64,000 nucleotides of DNA from Leucobacter chromiireducens (GCF_003917135.1 NZ_RPDI01000012.1:21404-85403), one strand, 5' to 3'; counted from the first letter of the stretch, positions 46,069 to 55,131 are shown. The notes: a model not told the origin generated them from the sequence alone. Numbers and translations are program-made.

Positions 46069-47138
46069 CTGGCCCGGCCACGCACCCGTTCCGGCGGTTC
46101 GAGCGCAACCTCACCGGCCGGTTCACCGTGGCAGTGCGCCCCTCCTGGTTTCAGCTCGCGAAGGGCGCGGCGGCAGCGATCCTGACCTGGTTCATCTGCC
46201 TCCTCATCTTCCCCGAGCAGCTGCCGATCTTCGGCGCGATCGCCGCGCTCATCGTCATGCAGGACAACGTCGATCAGTCACTCACCCGCGGCATCGAGCG
46301 CGTCGTCGGCGTCCTCGTCGGCATCTCCGTTGCGCTCGGCGCTGGCGCGCTGTTTGGCCCGCAGTCGTGGCTCTTCATCGCCGCCATCTGCGTGGCCATG
46401 GCGGTCGGCTGGCTCCTCAGGATGACCCCGTCGTCGACCAACCAGATCGCGATCACGGCGCTCCTCATGATCGCACTCGGCGGGCTCGAATTGCACTACG
46501 GCGCCGAGCGGCTCATCGAGACCGCGATCGGCGCGACGATCGGCGTCGCGCTGAACGCGCTCGTCGTCGCCCCGATCAAGAACTCCTCGGTCCACGAGGC
46601 GATCGTTGCCCTCACCGACCACTCGGCGCGGGTGCTCACGCGCATCGCCGACGCCCTCGATGCGCCGCGTGACCAGGCATGGCTCGCCGAGATGCTGGCC
46701 GAGGCCCGGACGCTGCAGGCCGAGCGCGGCCGCGTACACGACCTCCTCAGGCAGGCCCGCGAGAGCCTCCGCCTGAACCCGCGGAGCCGCCGCTTCCGGC
46801 AGGGACTCGCCGACGACGATGAGCTCTTCCAGCGCCTGCAGCGGATCGTCACGCAAATCATCGGCATGGCGCGCGCCACCGCCGACCTCTACGATCCGGA
46901 TCTCGTCACCGACCCGTCGGTGATCGGCATGGTGGAGGAGATGCGCCGCGCCGCGCACGATCTCGAGCGCCTGGGCCGCCTCACCTCGACCGGCGCTGAC
47001 GCGTTGCCCGTCGAGCCGCCTGCACTGACCAAGCCCTACACGATCCCGCAGCCGCATCCGGAGCACTGGGTGCTGATCGGCTCGTTGATGGAGGACCTGC
47101 GCCGCGTGCGCGGCCGGATCACCGGCGAGCTCGACTGA
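46065..47138 (+). CDS. FUSC/aromatic acid exporter-type membrane protein
   Basis: 357 residues. Six N-terminal helices of the FUSC/ArAE_1 type (PSWFQLAKGAAAAILTWFICLL; LPIFGAIAALIVMQDNVDQSL; GIERVVGVLVGISVALGAGALFG, in parts), then a long cytoplasmic helical domain of ~190 residues. Related proteins export aromatic acids or amphiphilic compounds; the substrate here cannot be read. GTG start within the App1 gene's stop (GTGA). Longer upstream open frames in the same phase overlap App1 and are discarded. Confidence 0.85.
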   Translation: MTGPATHPFRRFERNLTGRFTVAVRPSWFQLAKGAAAAILTWFICLLIFPEQLPIFGAIAALIVMQDNVDQSLTRGIERVVGVLVGISVALGAGALFGPQSWLFIAAICVAMAVGWLLRMTPSSTNQIAITALLMIALGGLELHYGAERLIETAIGATIGVALNALVVAPIKNSSVHEAIVALTDHSARVLTRIADALDAPRDQAWLAEMLAEARTLQAERGRVHDLLRQARESLRLNPRSRRFRQGLADDDELFQRLQRIVTQIIGMARATADLYDPDLVTDPSVIGMVEEMRRAAHDLERLGRLTSTGADALPVEPPALTKPYTIPQPHPEHWVLIGSLMEDLRRVRGRITGELD

Positions 47139-47157
47139 GCCGCCGCTGATCCGGCTG

Positions 47158-47209
47158 ACACGCCAGAGGCGGGGCACCACCCGAAGGTGATGCCCCGCCT
47201 CTGGTGTGT
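47158..47209. terminator. Bidirectional terminator between the FUSC-type gene and yceI
   Basis: A stem of about 22 bp (14-bp core CCAGAGGCGGGGCA with its complement, flanked by ACAC/GTGT and CACC/GGTG, one C-A mismatch) with a 4-nt loop. Lies between convergent genes. Confidence 0.8.
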
Positions 47210-47245
47210 GTGGTGCGTGGCGCGTAGCGCCGCGCACTGGCGCGA

Positions 47246-47803
47246 TTAGGCCTGGAGGGCTGCCTGCACGTCGATGTTGATGGTCACATCGGAGCCGAGC
47301 AGGAGGCCGCCCTTCTCGAGGGGCGCGTTCCAGGTGAGGCCGAAGTCCTCGCGCTTCACGGTGGCGGTCGCGGTGAAGCCGGCCTTGTAGTTGCCGTAGC
47401 CGTCCTCGCCGAAGCCGCCGAACTCGAAGTTGAAGGTGACGGGCTTCGTCACGCCGCGCATCGTGAGCTCGCCATCGACCTTGAAGTCGCCGTTCTCGGA
47501 GCGGGCGCCGGTCGACACGAAGGTGAGCTGCGGGAACTCTTCCGCGGCGAAGAAGTCACCGGTGCGGAGGTGGCCATCGCGGTTCTTCTCGTTCGTGTTC
47601 ACCGAAGCGACCTCAGCCGACGCGGTCACGGTCGACTCGAGCGGGTTCTCGGCGGTCACGAAGGTGGCGTCGAAGTTCTCGAACTTGCCCTTCACCTTGC
47701 TGATGGCGAGGTGGCGGACGGAGAAGCCCACCTCGGAGTGGGTCGGGTCGATCACCCAGGTGCCAGTGCGGTAGCCGGGGATCTGATCAGCGGTGATGGT
47801 CAT
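47246..47803 (-). CDS. YceI-family lipid-binding protein
   Basis: 185 residues. Lipocalin-like YceI domain with WVIDPTHSEVGFSVRHLAISKVKG and LTMRGVTKPVTFNFEFGG. Members bind polyisoprenoids or other amphiphiles; the specific ligand here is unknown. No signal peptide, so it is cytoplasmic or exported another way. ATG at 47803 with AAAGG 7 nt upstream. The frame stays open for 133 codons upstream, but that part is only non-coding, GC-rich intergenic sequence. Confidence 0.93.
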   Translation of the reverse strand: MTITADQIPGYRTGTWVIDPTHSEVGFSVRHLAISKVKGKFENFDATFVTAENPLESTVTASAEVASVNTNEKNRDGHLRTGDFFAAEEFPQLTFVSTGARSENGDFKVDGELTMRGVTKPVTFNFEFGGFGEDGYGNYKAGFTATATVKREDFGLTWNAPLEKGGLLLGSDVTINIDVQAALQA

Positions 47804-48168
47804 GCGATGCCTTTCGTTTGGGGGCGTGTCACGGGGTGCAACAGATACATGCAAACGAATATTCCTGCGCAATGCAAAAAAAATCCACCGCGTTGCGGGC
47901 CGGGCCTCGCGCACCCCCAACCCACCGGAGAAATCGCGAATTTCGGAGCCGAACCGGGCTTCTCGCCCGAGATCCCAGATTTCTCCGCCTGGTTTGGGAC
48001 GAGGGCGACGGCGAACGCCGTGTTCGGCGCTGCCGCCGGGCGCGCACCCGGCGTACAGCGCCAGGACCCGCACGTTCCTGGGGGCACCGAGGCGCGGAAT
48101 GGCACTGAATTCATGGCGGTGACTACGTAACGGGAGGGGCTTCGCCTCGCTTCGGCGCACAGGGGCGA
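47804..48168. other. Structured 365-bp intergenic region upstream of yceI and the DUF4917 gene
   Basis: No gene that I trust. It contains a run of eight A at 47876-47883, a 9-bp inverted repeat (GGAGAAATC at 47927-47935, GATTTCTCC at 47978-47986) that encloses a small CGGGC/GCCCG hairpin, and GC-rich hairpins such as CGCCG/CGGCG near 48020-48040. It could hold a small RNA, or simply two divergent promoters. The yceI promoter may lie near TATCTG (minus strand, about 47845). Confidence 0.45.
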
Positions 48169-48174
48169 TAGCCT
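48169..48174 (+). promoter_or_regulatory. -10 box of a leaderless promoter for the DUF4917 gene
   Basis: TAGCCT, then 6 nt, then the ATG at 48181. Confidence 0.5.
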
Positions 48175-48180
48175 CAGGGA

Positions 48181-49194
48181 ATGCACACAGAACCCATGAC
48201 ATTTGCAGAGGCCATAGCCGCAGCGAAAGCCTGCGAGCCCGAGAAGAAGCCGACGGTGCTGTTGGGGAACGGGTTTAGCCGCAGCTACTTGGATGAGTCG
48301 TTCAACTACAAGTCGCTCTGGGCACGCGCCCGGGTCTCGCTCACCACGGAGAAGACGGAGCTCGAACGCGTGATGGGCAGCTCCGACTTCGAGGCGATCA
48401 TCCGCAGGCTGGATCGCACGGCCGAGCTCGTTGAGCTGTACGACCCCGCGAGCCCCCTCACTGGCAGCATTCGGAAGGACAGCGCGGGAATCCGGGCCGC
48501 ACTGTGTACCGCGATCGCGGAGCTGCACCCCGACCACGCGAGGAAGCTCAACACGAATCAGCGCACCCACGTCCGCACGTTCCTCGAGCACTTCGAAGAG
48601 ATCTTCACCACCAACTACGACCTCCTCGTCTACTGGGCGACGAACGACGATGACGAGCGCAAGGTGGTGCGGGATGACGGTTTCCGCGGTTCCAAGGAGA
48701 ACGGGTACCGATGGAGGAAGCCCGATGCGCAGCGCGTTCACTACCTCCACGGCGCGATCCATGTGTTTGAGCAGGGCGATCAGCTCACAAAAGCGTTCGG
48801 CCCGGGCAACACGCACATCATGTCGGACATTCGCCGGCGCATTGAAGCAGAGGAATTCCCCCTCATCGTGACCGAGGGAGCCTCGCGCACGAAGCGCGAA
48901 CGGATCGCCGAGAGCCGGTACCTGACGCACTGCTTCGATCGGCTGGGCGAGGCCTCGGGTGCGCTGTTCACGTTCGGATCTTCACTCGACGCGAACGACG
49001 CACACCTGTTCGATCAGCTCACCAGCCCGAAAAGTACCGTGCACTCGCTCTACGCCGGGCTTCGGCCCGACTCGTCCTCATCCGCTGCGCTCAGGGACCG
49101 CGCGCACGGACTCGCCGGCGAGCGCGACAGGCTGGGCGGCGCTCAGCTGAGCGTGCACTTCTACGACGCGGGCTCAGCCGCGGTCTGGAGCTGA
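48181..49194 (+). CDS. DUF4917-family SIR2-like protein
   Basis: 337 residues, no signal peptide or membrane helix. The SIR2-fold signature is in order: LLGNGFS (29-33 core, the NAD-binding GAGxS counterpart), IFTTNYDLL (TTNYD at 143-147), VHYLHGAIH (YLHG at 188-191, carrying the catalytic-type His) and FTFGSSLDANDAHL (FGSS at 265-268). SIR2 domains in bacteria include NAD+-depleting antiviral effectors such as ThsA; DUF4917 itself has no known role to my knowledge. No partner gene is adjacent: yceI lies divergently and gatD converges 3 bp away. Two lines counted by hand (48601-48720) are about 59% G+C versus about 72% in gatD, suggesting acquisition. Confidence 0.82.
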   Translation: MHTEPMTFAEAIAAAKACEPEKKPTVLLGNGFSRSYLDESFNYKSLWARARVSLTTEKTELERVMGSSDFEAIIRRLDRTAELVELYDPASPLTGSIRKDSAGIRAALCTAIAELHPDHARKLNTNQRTHVRTFLEHFEEIFTTNYDLLVYWATNDDDERKVVRDDGFRGSKENGYRWRKPDAQRVHYLHGAIHVFEQGDQLTKAFGPGNTHIMSDIRRRIEAEEFPLIVTEGASRTKRERIAESRYLTHCFDRLGEASGALFTFGSSLDANDAHLFDQLTSPKSTVHSLYAGLRPDSSSSAALRDRAHGLAGERDRLGGAQLSVHFYDAGSAAVWS

Positions 49195-49197
49195 GCC

Positions 49198-49944
49198 CTA
49201 GCGGGGGCGGCGCTTCGCGCTCGCGCGGGCGCGGAGCACCGTCTCCCCCACCTCGGCGCGGGGCTCGAAGCTGCCGTAGCGGCGGCGCGCCGCCTCGCCG
49301 ATCAGGAAGTCGCTGAGCGCCGGGTTTTTCGGCAGCAGCGAGCCGTGCAGGTAGCTGCCGATCACGTTGCCGGTGCGCGCGCCCTCGACGCCATCGTTCG
49401 GGTTGTTGCCCGCGCCCTGGAGCACCCGGCCGAGCGGCTCGGACCCGGGGCCGAGCGTCGTGTTGCCGCTGTGGTTCTCGTAGCCGATGATCTCCCCGAA
49501 GTCGGCGGTGTCGAGCACGATGTTGCCGATCATCCGCTCGGTGCCGCCGCGCGTCTCAACGTCGAGGACCCCGATCCCGGCGAGCTCGTCCCCCGTGTGC
49601 GTCACGAACCGGTGCCCGAACAGTTGGTAGAGCCCGCACACCATAAGCATCGGCACGCCGTCGCGTGCAAGCTCGCGGATCGTGTCGGCGCGCTCCGCGA
49701 GGTCCGCGGCCACACGCCCCTGCCCGGAGTCCTGACCGCCACCGCCGACGATGATGTCGATGTGCTCGGGGAGCGCATCGCCAGGGTTCACCTCGACGAC
49801 GCGCGGCGCGAAACCGTGCGCCCGTGCGCGCCGCTCCAGCGAGAGCACGTTCCCGCGGTCGCCGTAGATGTTCATGTCGCGCGGGTAGAGCGACACGATC
49901 ACGAGTTCGGGCGCGGTCTCCCCCGCCGGTGCTGCTGCGCTCAC
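49198..49944 (-). CDS. gatD: Lipid II isoglutaminyl synthase, glutaminase subunit GatD
   Basis: Class I glutaminase that supplies ammonia to MurT for amidating the D-Glu of lipid II. 248 residues. Nucleophile Cys in VPMLMVCGLYQLFGHRF, the catalytic His in NVIGSYLHGSLLPKNP, and GGGGQDSGQ typical of GatD/CobB-like glutaminases. GTG start overlapping the murT stop by 4 bp. The basic C-terminal tail is short. Convergent with the DUF4917 gene. Confidence 0.95.
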   Translation of the reverse strand: MSAAAPAGETAPELVIVSLYPRDMNIYGDRGNVLSLERRARAHGFAPRVVEVNPGDALPEHIDIIVGGGGQDSGQGRVAADLAERADTIRELARDGVPMLMVCGLYQLFGHRFVTHTGDELAGIGVLDVETRGGTERMIGNIVLDTADFGEIIGYENHSGNTTLGPGSEPLGRVLQGAGNNPNDGVEGARTGNVIGSYLHGSLLPKNPALSDFLIGEAARRRYGSFEPRAEVGETVLRARASAKRRPR

Positions 49945-51266
49945 CAGATGTCCTCCACATCAGTCAGCTCCGCGAGAGCGCGGCGGAGTTCAAGCATGGC
50001 CGTGTACGTGCAGTAGATACGGCGCGGCTGGCCCATGGTGCGCTGGCGGAACGACGCGAGCGCGCGGCCAAGATCCTCCTCGACCGCGCCGACCGGAACG
50101 TCATCGTGCTCGAGCCGGAGCGCCATGTCCCAGGCGCGCGCGCCGCTCACCGTGTCGACGCCGGTGCCGGCGAGGGAGCTGAAGTCGACGTCCCACAGCC
50201 AGGACATGTCGCGGCCGTCGGCGTACTGGTCGTTGATGGCGATCATCGCGGCGACCCCGTCGGCGGCGAAGGACGCGAGTCCGAGGCGGAAGCCGGCCGG
50301 GTTCTTCACGAGCACGAGTTCGAGCGGCTGGCCGTCGAGTTCGAGCTGCTCCCCGCGGCCGAACGCGGGGCGCACCTCGGCGAGCGCCGCGACGATGCGC
50401 TCGGTGTCGGCGGGCGGCACGACGCGTGCCGCGTGGTCCGGCAGCGGGCCGGCCTCGAGCACCTGCCGCACGACGGCAAGCGCCGCCGCGGCGTTGAACG
50501 TGTTGTAGAGCCCCTCGAGCTTCAGCCCGGTGCGGTGGGGCACACCGTCGATCTCGAACACGGCCTCGTGGTCGCCGAGCTCGATGAGCGTGACGTCGGC
50601 GTCGCCCGCAGGCGCGAGCCGTCCGGCCGGCGCGCTCGCGTGGAAGTCGTCGTCGCTCGGGAAGGTGGCGAGCAGGTCGTCGGAGAGGCCGAACTCGCGC
50701 ACATCGACGGCCGCGGTGCGGAGCCGCGTGCGCTCACCGATCTCGCGGATCAGCCGGTCCTCGCGGTTCACCACGAGCCCCTCGCTCGTCGCGTCGGCGA
50801 TGCGCTGCAGCAGCTTCGCCGTGGTGTCGATCTCCCCGAAGCGGTCGAGCTGATCGCGCAGCACGTTGAGGAGCAGGGTGAAGCGCGGCGGCACCCGGTC
50901 GATGAAGAACATGGCGTGCGCCTCGTCGAGTTCGAGCACCGCGATGTCGGCGTCGAGGCGACCAGCGAGCGAGCCCTCGGCGACCGCGGCGGCGACGACC
51001 CCGCGGGAGAAGTTCGAGCCGGTACGGTTCGTGAACACCCGGAGCCCCTGGGCCTCGAGCATCTCCACGATCATCTTCGTTGTGGTGGTCTTGCCGTTGG
51101 TGCCGCTCACCGCGATCACGCCGTAGGGCAGGCGGCCGAGCACGCGCCCGAGGAAGCCGGGGTCGAGCTTCTCGACGACGAGGCCGGGGAGCGCCGAGCC
51201 GCCACCGCGCAGGCGGGCGGCCTGCCGAACGCTCTTCCCGATGAGGGCGGAGATCACATCACGCAT
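49941..51266 (-). CDS. murT: Lipid II isoglutaminyl synthase, Mur-ligase-like subunit MurT
   Basis: Mur-ligase homologue that activates the D-Glu carboxyl of lipid II. 441 residues. ATP-binding GTNGKTTTTK near residue 55, central region with LNVLRDQLDRFGEIDTT, and the C-terminal DUF1727 domain (VLVKNPAGFRLGL; DMSWLWDVDF) that contacts GatD. The Cys4 zinc ribbon known in staphylococcal and streptococcal MurT is absent: the equivalent stretch has no Cys. The ATG is 6 nt after TAGGCT, so murT-gatD has its own leaderless promoter. Confidence 0.94.
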   Translation of the reverse strand: MRDVISALIGKSVRQAARLRGGGSALPGLVVEKLDPGFLGRVLGRLPYGVIAVSGTNGKTTTTKMIVEMLEAQGLRVFTNRTGSNFSRGVVAAAVAEGSLAGRLDADIAVLELDEAHAMFFIDRVPPRFTLLLNVLRDQLDRFGEIDTTAKLLQRIADATSEGLVVNREDRLIREIGERTRLRTAAVDVREFGLSDDLLATFPSDDDFHASAPAGRLAPAGDADVTLIELGDHEAVFEIDGVPHRTGLKLEGLYNTFNAAAALAVVRQVLEAGPLPDHAARVVPPADTERIVAALAEVRPAFGRGEQLELDGQPLELVLVKNPAGFRLGLASFAADGVAAMIAINDQYADGRDMSWLWDVDFSSLAGTGVDTVSGARAWDMALRLEHDDVPVGAVEEDLGRALASFRQRTMGQPRRIYCTYTAMLELRRALAELTDVEDIW

Positions 51267-51272
51267 GGAGCA

Positions 51273-51278
51273 AGCCTA
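51273..51278 (-). promoter_or_regulatory. -10 box of a leaderless murT promoter
   Basis: TAGGCT on the minus strand, 6 nt before the murT ATG and 12 bp after the trmD stop. It separates murT-gatD from the ribosomal/tRNA operon. Confidence 0.55.
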
Positions 51279-51289
51279 GTGGAGCGTGA

Positions 51290-52027
51290 CTACTCGTCGG
51301 CTGCGTGCCTGGGGCGCGCCTCGCCGCGCTGCTCGCGCGAGAGCAGCTCGGGTCGCACGCGACGGGTGCGCGCGACGCTCTGCTCGGCGCGCCACGCGGC
51401 GATGGCCGCGTGGTTGCCGCTCAGGAGCACCGGCGGCACCGCTCGGCCGCGCCACTCGGCCGGCTTCGTGTAGCTCGGGTACTCGAGCAGCCCGTCCTCG
51501 TGCGATTCTTCGACGAGGCTCTCGGGGTTGCCGACCACGCCGGGAACGAGCCGCGCGATCGCCTCGATCATCGCGATCGTCGCGACCTCGCCGCCGTTCA
51601 GGATGTAGTCGCCGATGCTCACGAGGCGGACGCGTCCGCGTTCGGCGTACTCGTCGAACACGCGCTGATCGATGCCCTCGTAGCGGCCGCAGCCGAACAC
51701 GAGGTGCGACTCCTCGGCGAGCTCGCGCGCCATCCGCTGCGTGAACACATCCCCAGCGGGTGACGGGAAAATCAGCAGCGGATCGGGATCCGCCCCGTCC
51801 TCGGCGAGCACGGCGTCGAGCGCGGCACCCCATGGCTCCGGCTTCATGACCATTCCTGCGCCGCCGCCGCTCGGCGTGTCGTCCACCGTGCGGTGCTTGT
51901 CGTGCGCGTGCTCGCGCAGATCGTGCACGCGCACGTCGACGATCCCGCGCTGCTTGGCTTTGCCGAGCAGTGAGAGTTCGAGCGCGTCGAAGTAGCCGGG
52001 GAAGATCGAGACGACGTCGATCCTCAT
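51290..52027 (-). CDS. trmD: tRNA (guanine-N1-)-methyltransferase TrmD
   Basis: Makes m1G37 in tRNAs, which prevents +1 frameshifting. 245 residues. [16 protein letters not shown] at the start, [20 protein letters not shown], the trefoil-knot SAM site [11 protein letters not shown] and [20 protein letters not shown]. The ATG overlaps the rimM stop by 4 bp. Part of the rpsP-khpA-rimM-trmD operon. Confidence 0.98.
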   Translation of the reverse strand: MRIDVVSIFPGYFDALELSLLGKAKQRGIVDVRVHDLREHAHDKHRTVDDTPSGGGAGMVMKPEPWGAALDAVLAEDGADPDPLLIFPSPAGDVFTQRMARELAEESHLVFGCGRYEGIDQRVFDEYAERGRVRLVSIGDYILNGGEVATIAMIEAIARLVPGVVGNPESLVEESHEDGLLEYPSYTKPAEWRGRAVPPVLLSGNHAAIAAWRAEQSVARTRRVRPELLSREQRGEARPRHAADE

Positions 52028-52668
52028 GCGCGGCGGTCCGCGTCTGGCTCGCTCGCGGCGTCGCCGCCTGAGCCCGGCCCACCGGCGATCTCGGCGTCGC
52101 GCTCCTCGAAGAGCCCGGCTGGCGGGGTCACCAGCACGACGCCGGCCTCGATGTCAACGCTCGGCACGATCTGCTCGACGAACGGCACGAGCACGCTGCC
52201 GGTCTCGGTGGTCACAACGAGCAGGTCCTGCGCTGGCAGGTGCTGCACCTCGGCGACCACGCCGAGCTTCCGCTCGCCCTCGACGACATCAAGGCCGACG
52301 AGCTGGTGGTGGTACCAGGCGTTCTCCTCTTCGCCCTCGGCGACGGCGTCCTCGTCGATCCAGAGGATCGCGCGGACGATGCCCTCGGCGGCGGTGCGAT
52401 CGGGCAGCTCCTCGAAGAAGCCGACCGGGGAGTCGTTGAACCAGCGCAGTTCGCGCAGCGTGATCGTGCGCTCGAACCAGGGCGAGTCCTCGGGCACCTG
52501 GAGCGCGAACTCAGCGCCGGGGACGAAGCGCAGCTCGGGGTTGTCGGTGAAGAGTTCGAGCTTGATGCCCCCCTTCAGTCCGTGCGGCTTGGTCAGGCGT
52601 CCGACACGCAAACTCCCCGCCCCGCGAGCGGGACGGGGAGCATGCGCGCGCCCGGAGGCGCTGGCCAT
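52024..52668 (-). CDS. rimM: 16S rRNA processing protein RimM
   Basis: Assists assembly of the 30S head through S19. 214 residues. [25 protein letters not shown] at the N-terminal domain (shown in parts), PRC-barrel C terminus with LVGLDVV and [19 protein letters not shown]. Polar extensions on both ends. Its ATG shares one base with the khpA stop. Confidence 0.96.
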   Translation of the reverse strand: MASASGRAHAPRPARGAGSLRVGRLTKPHGLKGGIKLELFTDNPELRFVPGAEFALQVPEDSPWFERTITLRELRWFNDSPVGFFEELPDRTAAEGIVRAILWIDEDAVAEGEEENAWYHHQLVGLDVVEGERKLGVVAEVQHLPAQDLLVVTTETGSVLVPFVEQIVPSVDIEAGVVLVTPPAGLFEERDAEIAGGPGSGGDAASEPDADRRA

Positions 52669-52982
52669 CAGGCGTCGCTTCCGGTCGCGCCGGCCGGAGC
52701 CTCGGCCGCGTCGGAGTCCACCGCGTCGGCCTCGGCCACATCGGTGTCCACGACGTCGACGCGCACGCGCTCACCAGCGGCGAGCGAGTTCACGACGGTG
52801 CGGAGCGAGGAGGCGGTGCGGCCGCCGCGGCCGATCACGCGGCCGAGGTCGCTCGGGTGCACGCGCACCTCAAGCACCTCGCCGCGCGATCCGCCGCGGG
52901 AATCGACACGCACGCGCTCCGGATGGTCGACGATGCCCCGGACGAGGTGTCCGAGAGCGTCAGCGAGCGCCTGTTCAGCCAA
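52668..52982 (-). CDS. khpA: KH-domain RNA-binding protein KhpA
   Basis: Small RNA-binding protein, 104 residues, with a single KH domain containing the GRVIGRGGRTASSLR loop. KhpA acts with KhpB/EloR in cell elongation and septation in Gram-positives and binds many RNAs. The start codon is TTG at 52982, preceded by GAGGAC. C terminus Ala/Asp-rich. Between rpsP (5 bp) and rimM (1-bp overlap). Confidence 0.93.
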   Translation of the reverse strand: MAEQALADALGHLVRGIVDHPERVRVDSRGGSRGEVLEVRVHPSDLGRVIGRGGRTASSLRTVVNSLAAGERVRVDVVDTDVAEADAVDSDAAEAPAGATGSDA

Positions 52983-52987
52983 GAGGA

Positions 52988-53419
52988 TTAGTCCTCGGTG
53001 CTCTCGGCAGCCTCGGCTGCGTCCTCGGCGGGAGCCTCAGCTGCCTCGGCGGGAGCCTCAGCCGGCTTCTCAGCCTTGGGGCGGAGCACGGTCTTCTTGG
53101 CGCTGTCGGCCTCGAACACTGCCTTCGCCTCGGGAGCCTTGACCTGCGACTCGGTCGAGCCCTCGCCCGAGAACTTGCCCCAGTCGCCCGTGAGCTTGAG
53201 GATCGCCGCGACCTGCTCGGTCGGCTGCGCGCCGACGCTCAGCCAGTACTGCGCGCGATCCGAGTCAACCTCGATGAACGAGGGGTTCTCGGTCGGGTGG
53301 TACTTGCCGATCTCCTCGATCACGCGGCCGTCGCGCTTGGTGCGCGAGTCGGCGACGACGATGCGGTAGTAGGGTGCGCGGATCTTACCGAGACGCTTGA
53401 GGCGAATCTTGACTGCCAT
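52988..53419 (-). CDS. rpsP: Ribosomal protein S16
   Basis: Small-subunit protein S16, 143 residues. [20 protein letters not shown] at the start, [22 protein letters not shown] and [20 protein letters not shown] in the core. The last ~55 residues are Ala/Glu/Lys-rich, the actinobacterial C-terminal extension. Start at the ATG at 53419 with AAGGAG 8 nt upstream; a longer open frame is not S16. First gene of rpsP-khpA-rimM-trmD. Confidence 0.97.
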   Translation of the reverse strand: MAVKIRLKRLGKIRAPYYRIVVADSRTKRDGRVIEEIGKYHPTENPSFIEVDSDRAQYWLSVGAQPTEQVAAILKLTGDWGKFSGEGSTESQVKAPEAKAVFEADSAKKTVLRPKAEKPAEAPAEAAEAPAEDAAEAAESTED

Positions 53420-53568
53420 GAGATGACTCCTTGATTGTGAAACGACGCCACGCGGCGAAACTGAGCCGCTGCGCGAAAGCCTGGGCACGCGAGTGCGTGA
53501 ACTCGTCCATTTTGCCACAGCGGAGCCCCATTGCGCAATTTTTGCTGCGACCAGGGGTTTTTCGGCGA

Positions 53569-55110
53569 CTATCCGAGCTGATCTGCCATCCATGCCTCGA
53601 TTCCGGCCGCGTCGATGGGCAGCGCGTCGCTCAACACCGTGTTCCCGGACTCCGTGACGATCAGGTCGTCTTCAAGCCGCACGCCGATCCCGCGGAGCTC
53701 CGGCGGCACCGTCTCATCCCAGGCGTGGAAGTACAGACCTGGCTCGACGGTGAGCGCCATGCCGGCCTGCACCGTACCGCCGAGATAGGCCTCGTAGCTC
53801 GAACCGTCGCAGTCGTGCACGTCGAGGCCGAGGTGGTGCCCAACCCCGCAGACGATGTACCGGCGATGCTGCTGGCCGTGCTCGGAGAGCGCCTCATCGA
53901 CCGAGACGGGCAGCAGCCCCCAGTCGGCGAGCCCGTGCGCGATCACCTCCATGCTGGCCGCGTGGAAGTCGGCCCACGGCCGGCCGGGCGCCACAGCGGC
54001 GAGCCCGGCCCGGTGCGAGCGCTCCACGAGGTCGTGCACCTCGCGCTGCACAGGGCTAAACGTGCCACTCGCCGGCAGCGTGCGCGTCACGTCGGCGGTG
54101 TACCCCGAGCGCCCCTCCACCCCCATGTCGAGCAGCAGGAGCTCATCGGGCAGGATCTCGCCGTCCGCGCGCACCCAGTGCAGCACCGGCGCGTGCGCGC
54201 CGGCGCCCACGATCGTGGTGTAGCCGGGCGCCTGCCCCACCGTGCGGGCGTGGCGGTCGAAGGTGCCCTGGAGCCAGCGCTCTCCCCCGCGCTCGATCGC
54301 GCGCGGGATCTCGCGCCGCACCTCGGCGAAGCCGTCGACCGTGTCGAGGATCGCGCGGCGCAGCTCAGCGATCTCCCACTCGTCCTTGAACATGCGCAGC
54401 TCGGACAGCACGCGGGCGAGCTCCGCGGAGCGGGGCGTGCCGTCCAGCTGGGCGCCGGCGCCGGCCGCGACGACCGCGGCCCCCGCCACGAGCGCGCCGG
54501 CCGGCAGCCGGAGCTCGGAGATCGGCCGCACCGTGAGCCCGAGCGCGGCCTGCAGCTCGGCAACCCCCGGCTGCGGGCCGACCCACAGCTCGCCGTGGGC
54601 TGCCGAGGCGTGGAAAGCCGCGTCCCCCGGGCGCGCCGGCGGCGTCACGTACAGCACCGCGTCGTGCCCGCCAGCCGCAGGCGTGAGCACGAGCACGCCG
54701 TCCTCGACGCCGTAGCCGACGAGCCACAGGAAGTCGCTGTCGGCGCGGAACTCGAAGAAGTTGTCGTTGACCCGCAGCTGCGCACGCCCCGCGGTGACGA
54801 CGAGCGACTGGCCAGGCAGCGCAGCGGAGAGCCGCGCGCGGTGCGCGGCCGCGGCCTCGCTCGCGCCCGGCTCGACGCGCGGCGTGCGATCCGCCTCGCC
54901 CCACCCCGTGCTGATCCACTCGGTGAAGCCCGGGGTGGTCGACAGGAGCGGCATGCGGGGATCGCGGCGCACCGCGCGCGAGTTCGGCATGCCGGACTCC
55001 CAGTCGACCGTGCGGATCGCCGCACCGAGCCCGGACAGGCTCGTGGCCTGGGGCGCCTGGGGCGCCTGGGGCGCCTGGGAGGCGTGCGAGCCGTGCGAAG
55101 CGTGTGACAT
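53569..55110 (-). CDS. pepP: Xaa-Pro aminopeptidase (M24B)
   Basis: Removes an N-terminal residue before proline. 513 residues. An AMP_N domain ([20 protein letters not shown] region), then the pita-bread fold with metal ligands in [22 protein letters not shown] (two Asp), [12 protein letters not shown] (His), LTVEPGLYF (Glu) and [10 protein letters not shown] (Glu). N-terminal QAP repeats and His-rich [11 protein letters not shown] are unusual and probably disordered. AGGAG ribosome binding site. Last gene of the peptide-uptake operon, 21 bp after the hydrolase gene. Confidence 0.95.
   Translation of the reverse strand: MSHASHGSHASQAPQAPQAPQATSLSGLGAAIRTVDWESGMPNSRAVRRDPRMPLLSTTPGFTEWISTGWGEADRTPRVEPGASEAAAAHRARLSAALPGQSLVVTAGRAQLRVNDNFFEFRADSDFLWLVGYGVEDGVLVLTPAAGGHDAVLYVTPPARPGDAAFHASAAHGELWVGPQPGVAELQAALGLTVRPISELRLPAGALVAGAAVVAAGAGAQLDGTPRSAELARVLSELRMFKDEWEIAELRRAILDTVDGFAEVRREIPRAIERGGERWLQGTFDRHARTVGQAPGYTTIVGAGAHAPVLHWVRADGEILPDELLLLDMGVEGRSGYTADVTRTLPASGTFSPVQREVHDLVERSHRAGLAAVAPGRPWADFHAASMEVIAHGLADWGLLPVSVDEALSEHGQQHRRYIVCGVGHHLGLDVHDCDGSSYEAYLGGTVQAGMALTVEPGLYFHAWDETVPPELRGIGVRLEDDLIVTESGNTVLSDALPIDAAGIEAWMADQLG
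55047..55079 (-). repeat. 9-bp tandem repeat in the 5' end of pepP
   Basis: About 3.5 copies of GGCGCCTGG (plus strand), coding for [10 protein letters not shown]. Copy number could vary without shifting frame. Confidence 0.8.
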
Positions 55111-55131
55111 CAGTGATTCTCCTCCTGAGAA

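Noticed and set aside
47804..48202. N-terminal extension of YceI by 133 codons
   Set aside because: The extension lacks any YceI character, and the ATG at 47803 has a good AAAGG ribosome binding site. The region is better read as intergenic.
52988..53160. Acidic tail of ribosomal protein S16 as a novelty
   Set aside because: Long Ala/Glu/Lys-rich extensions are common in actinobacterial S16 proteins, so this is expected.
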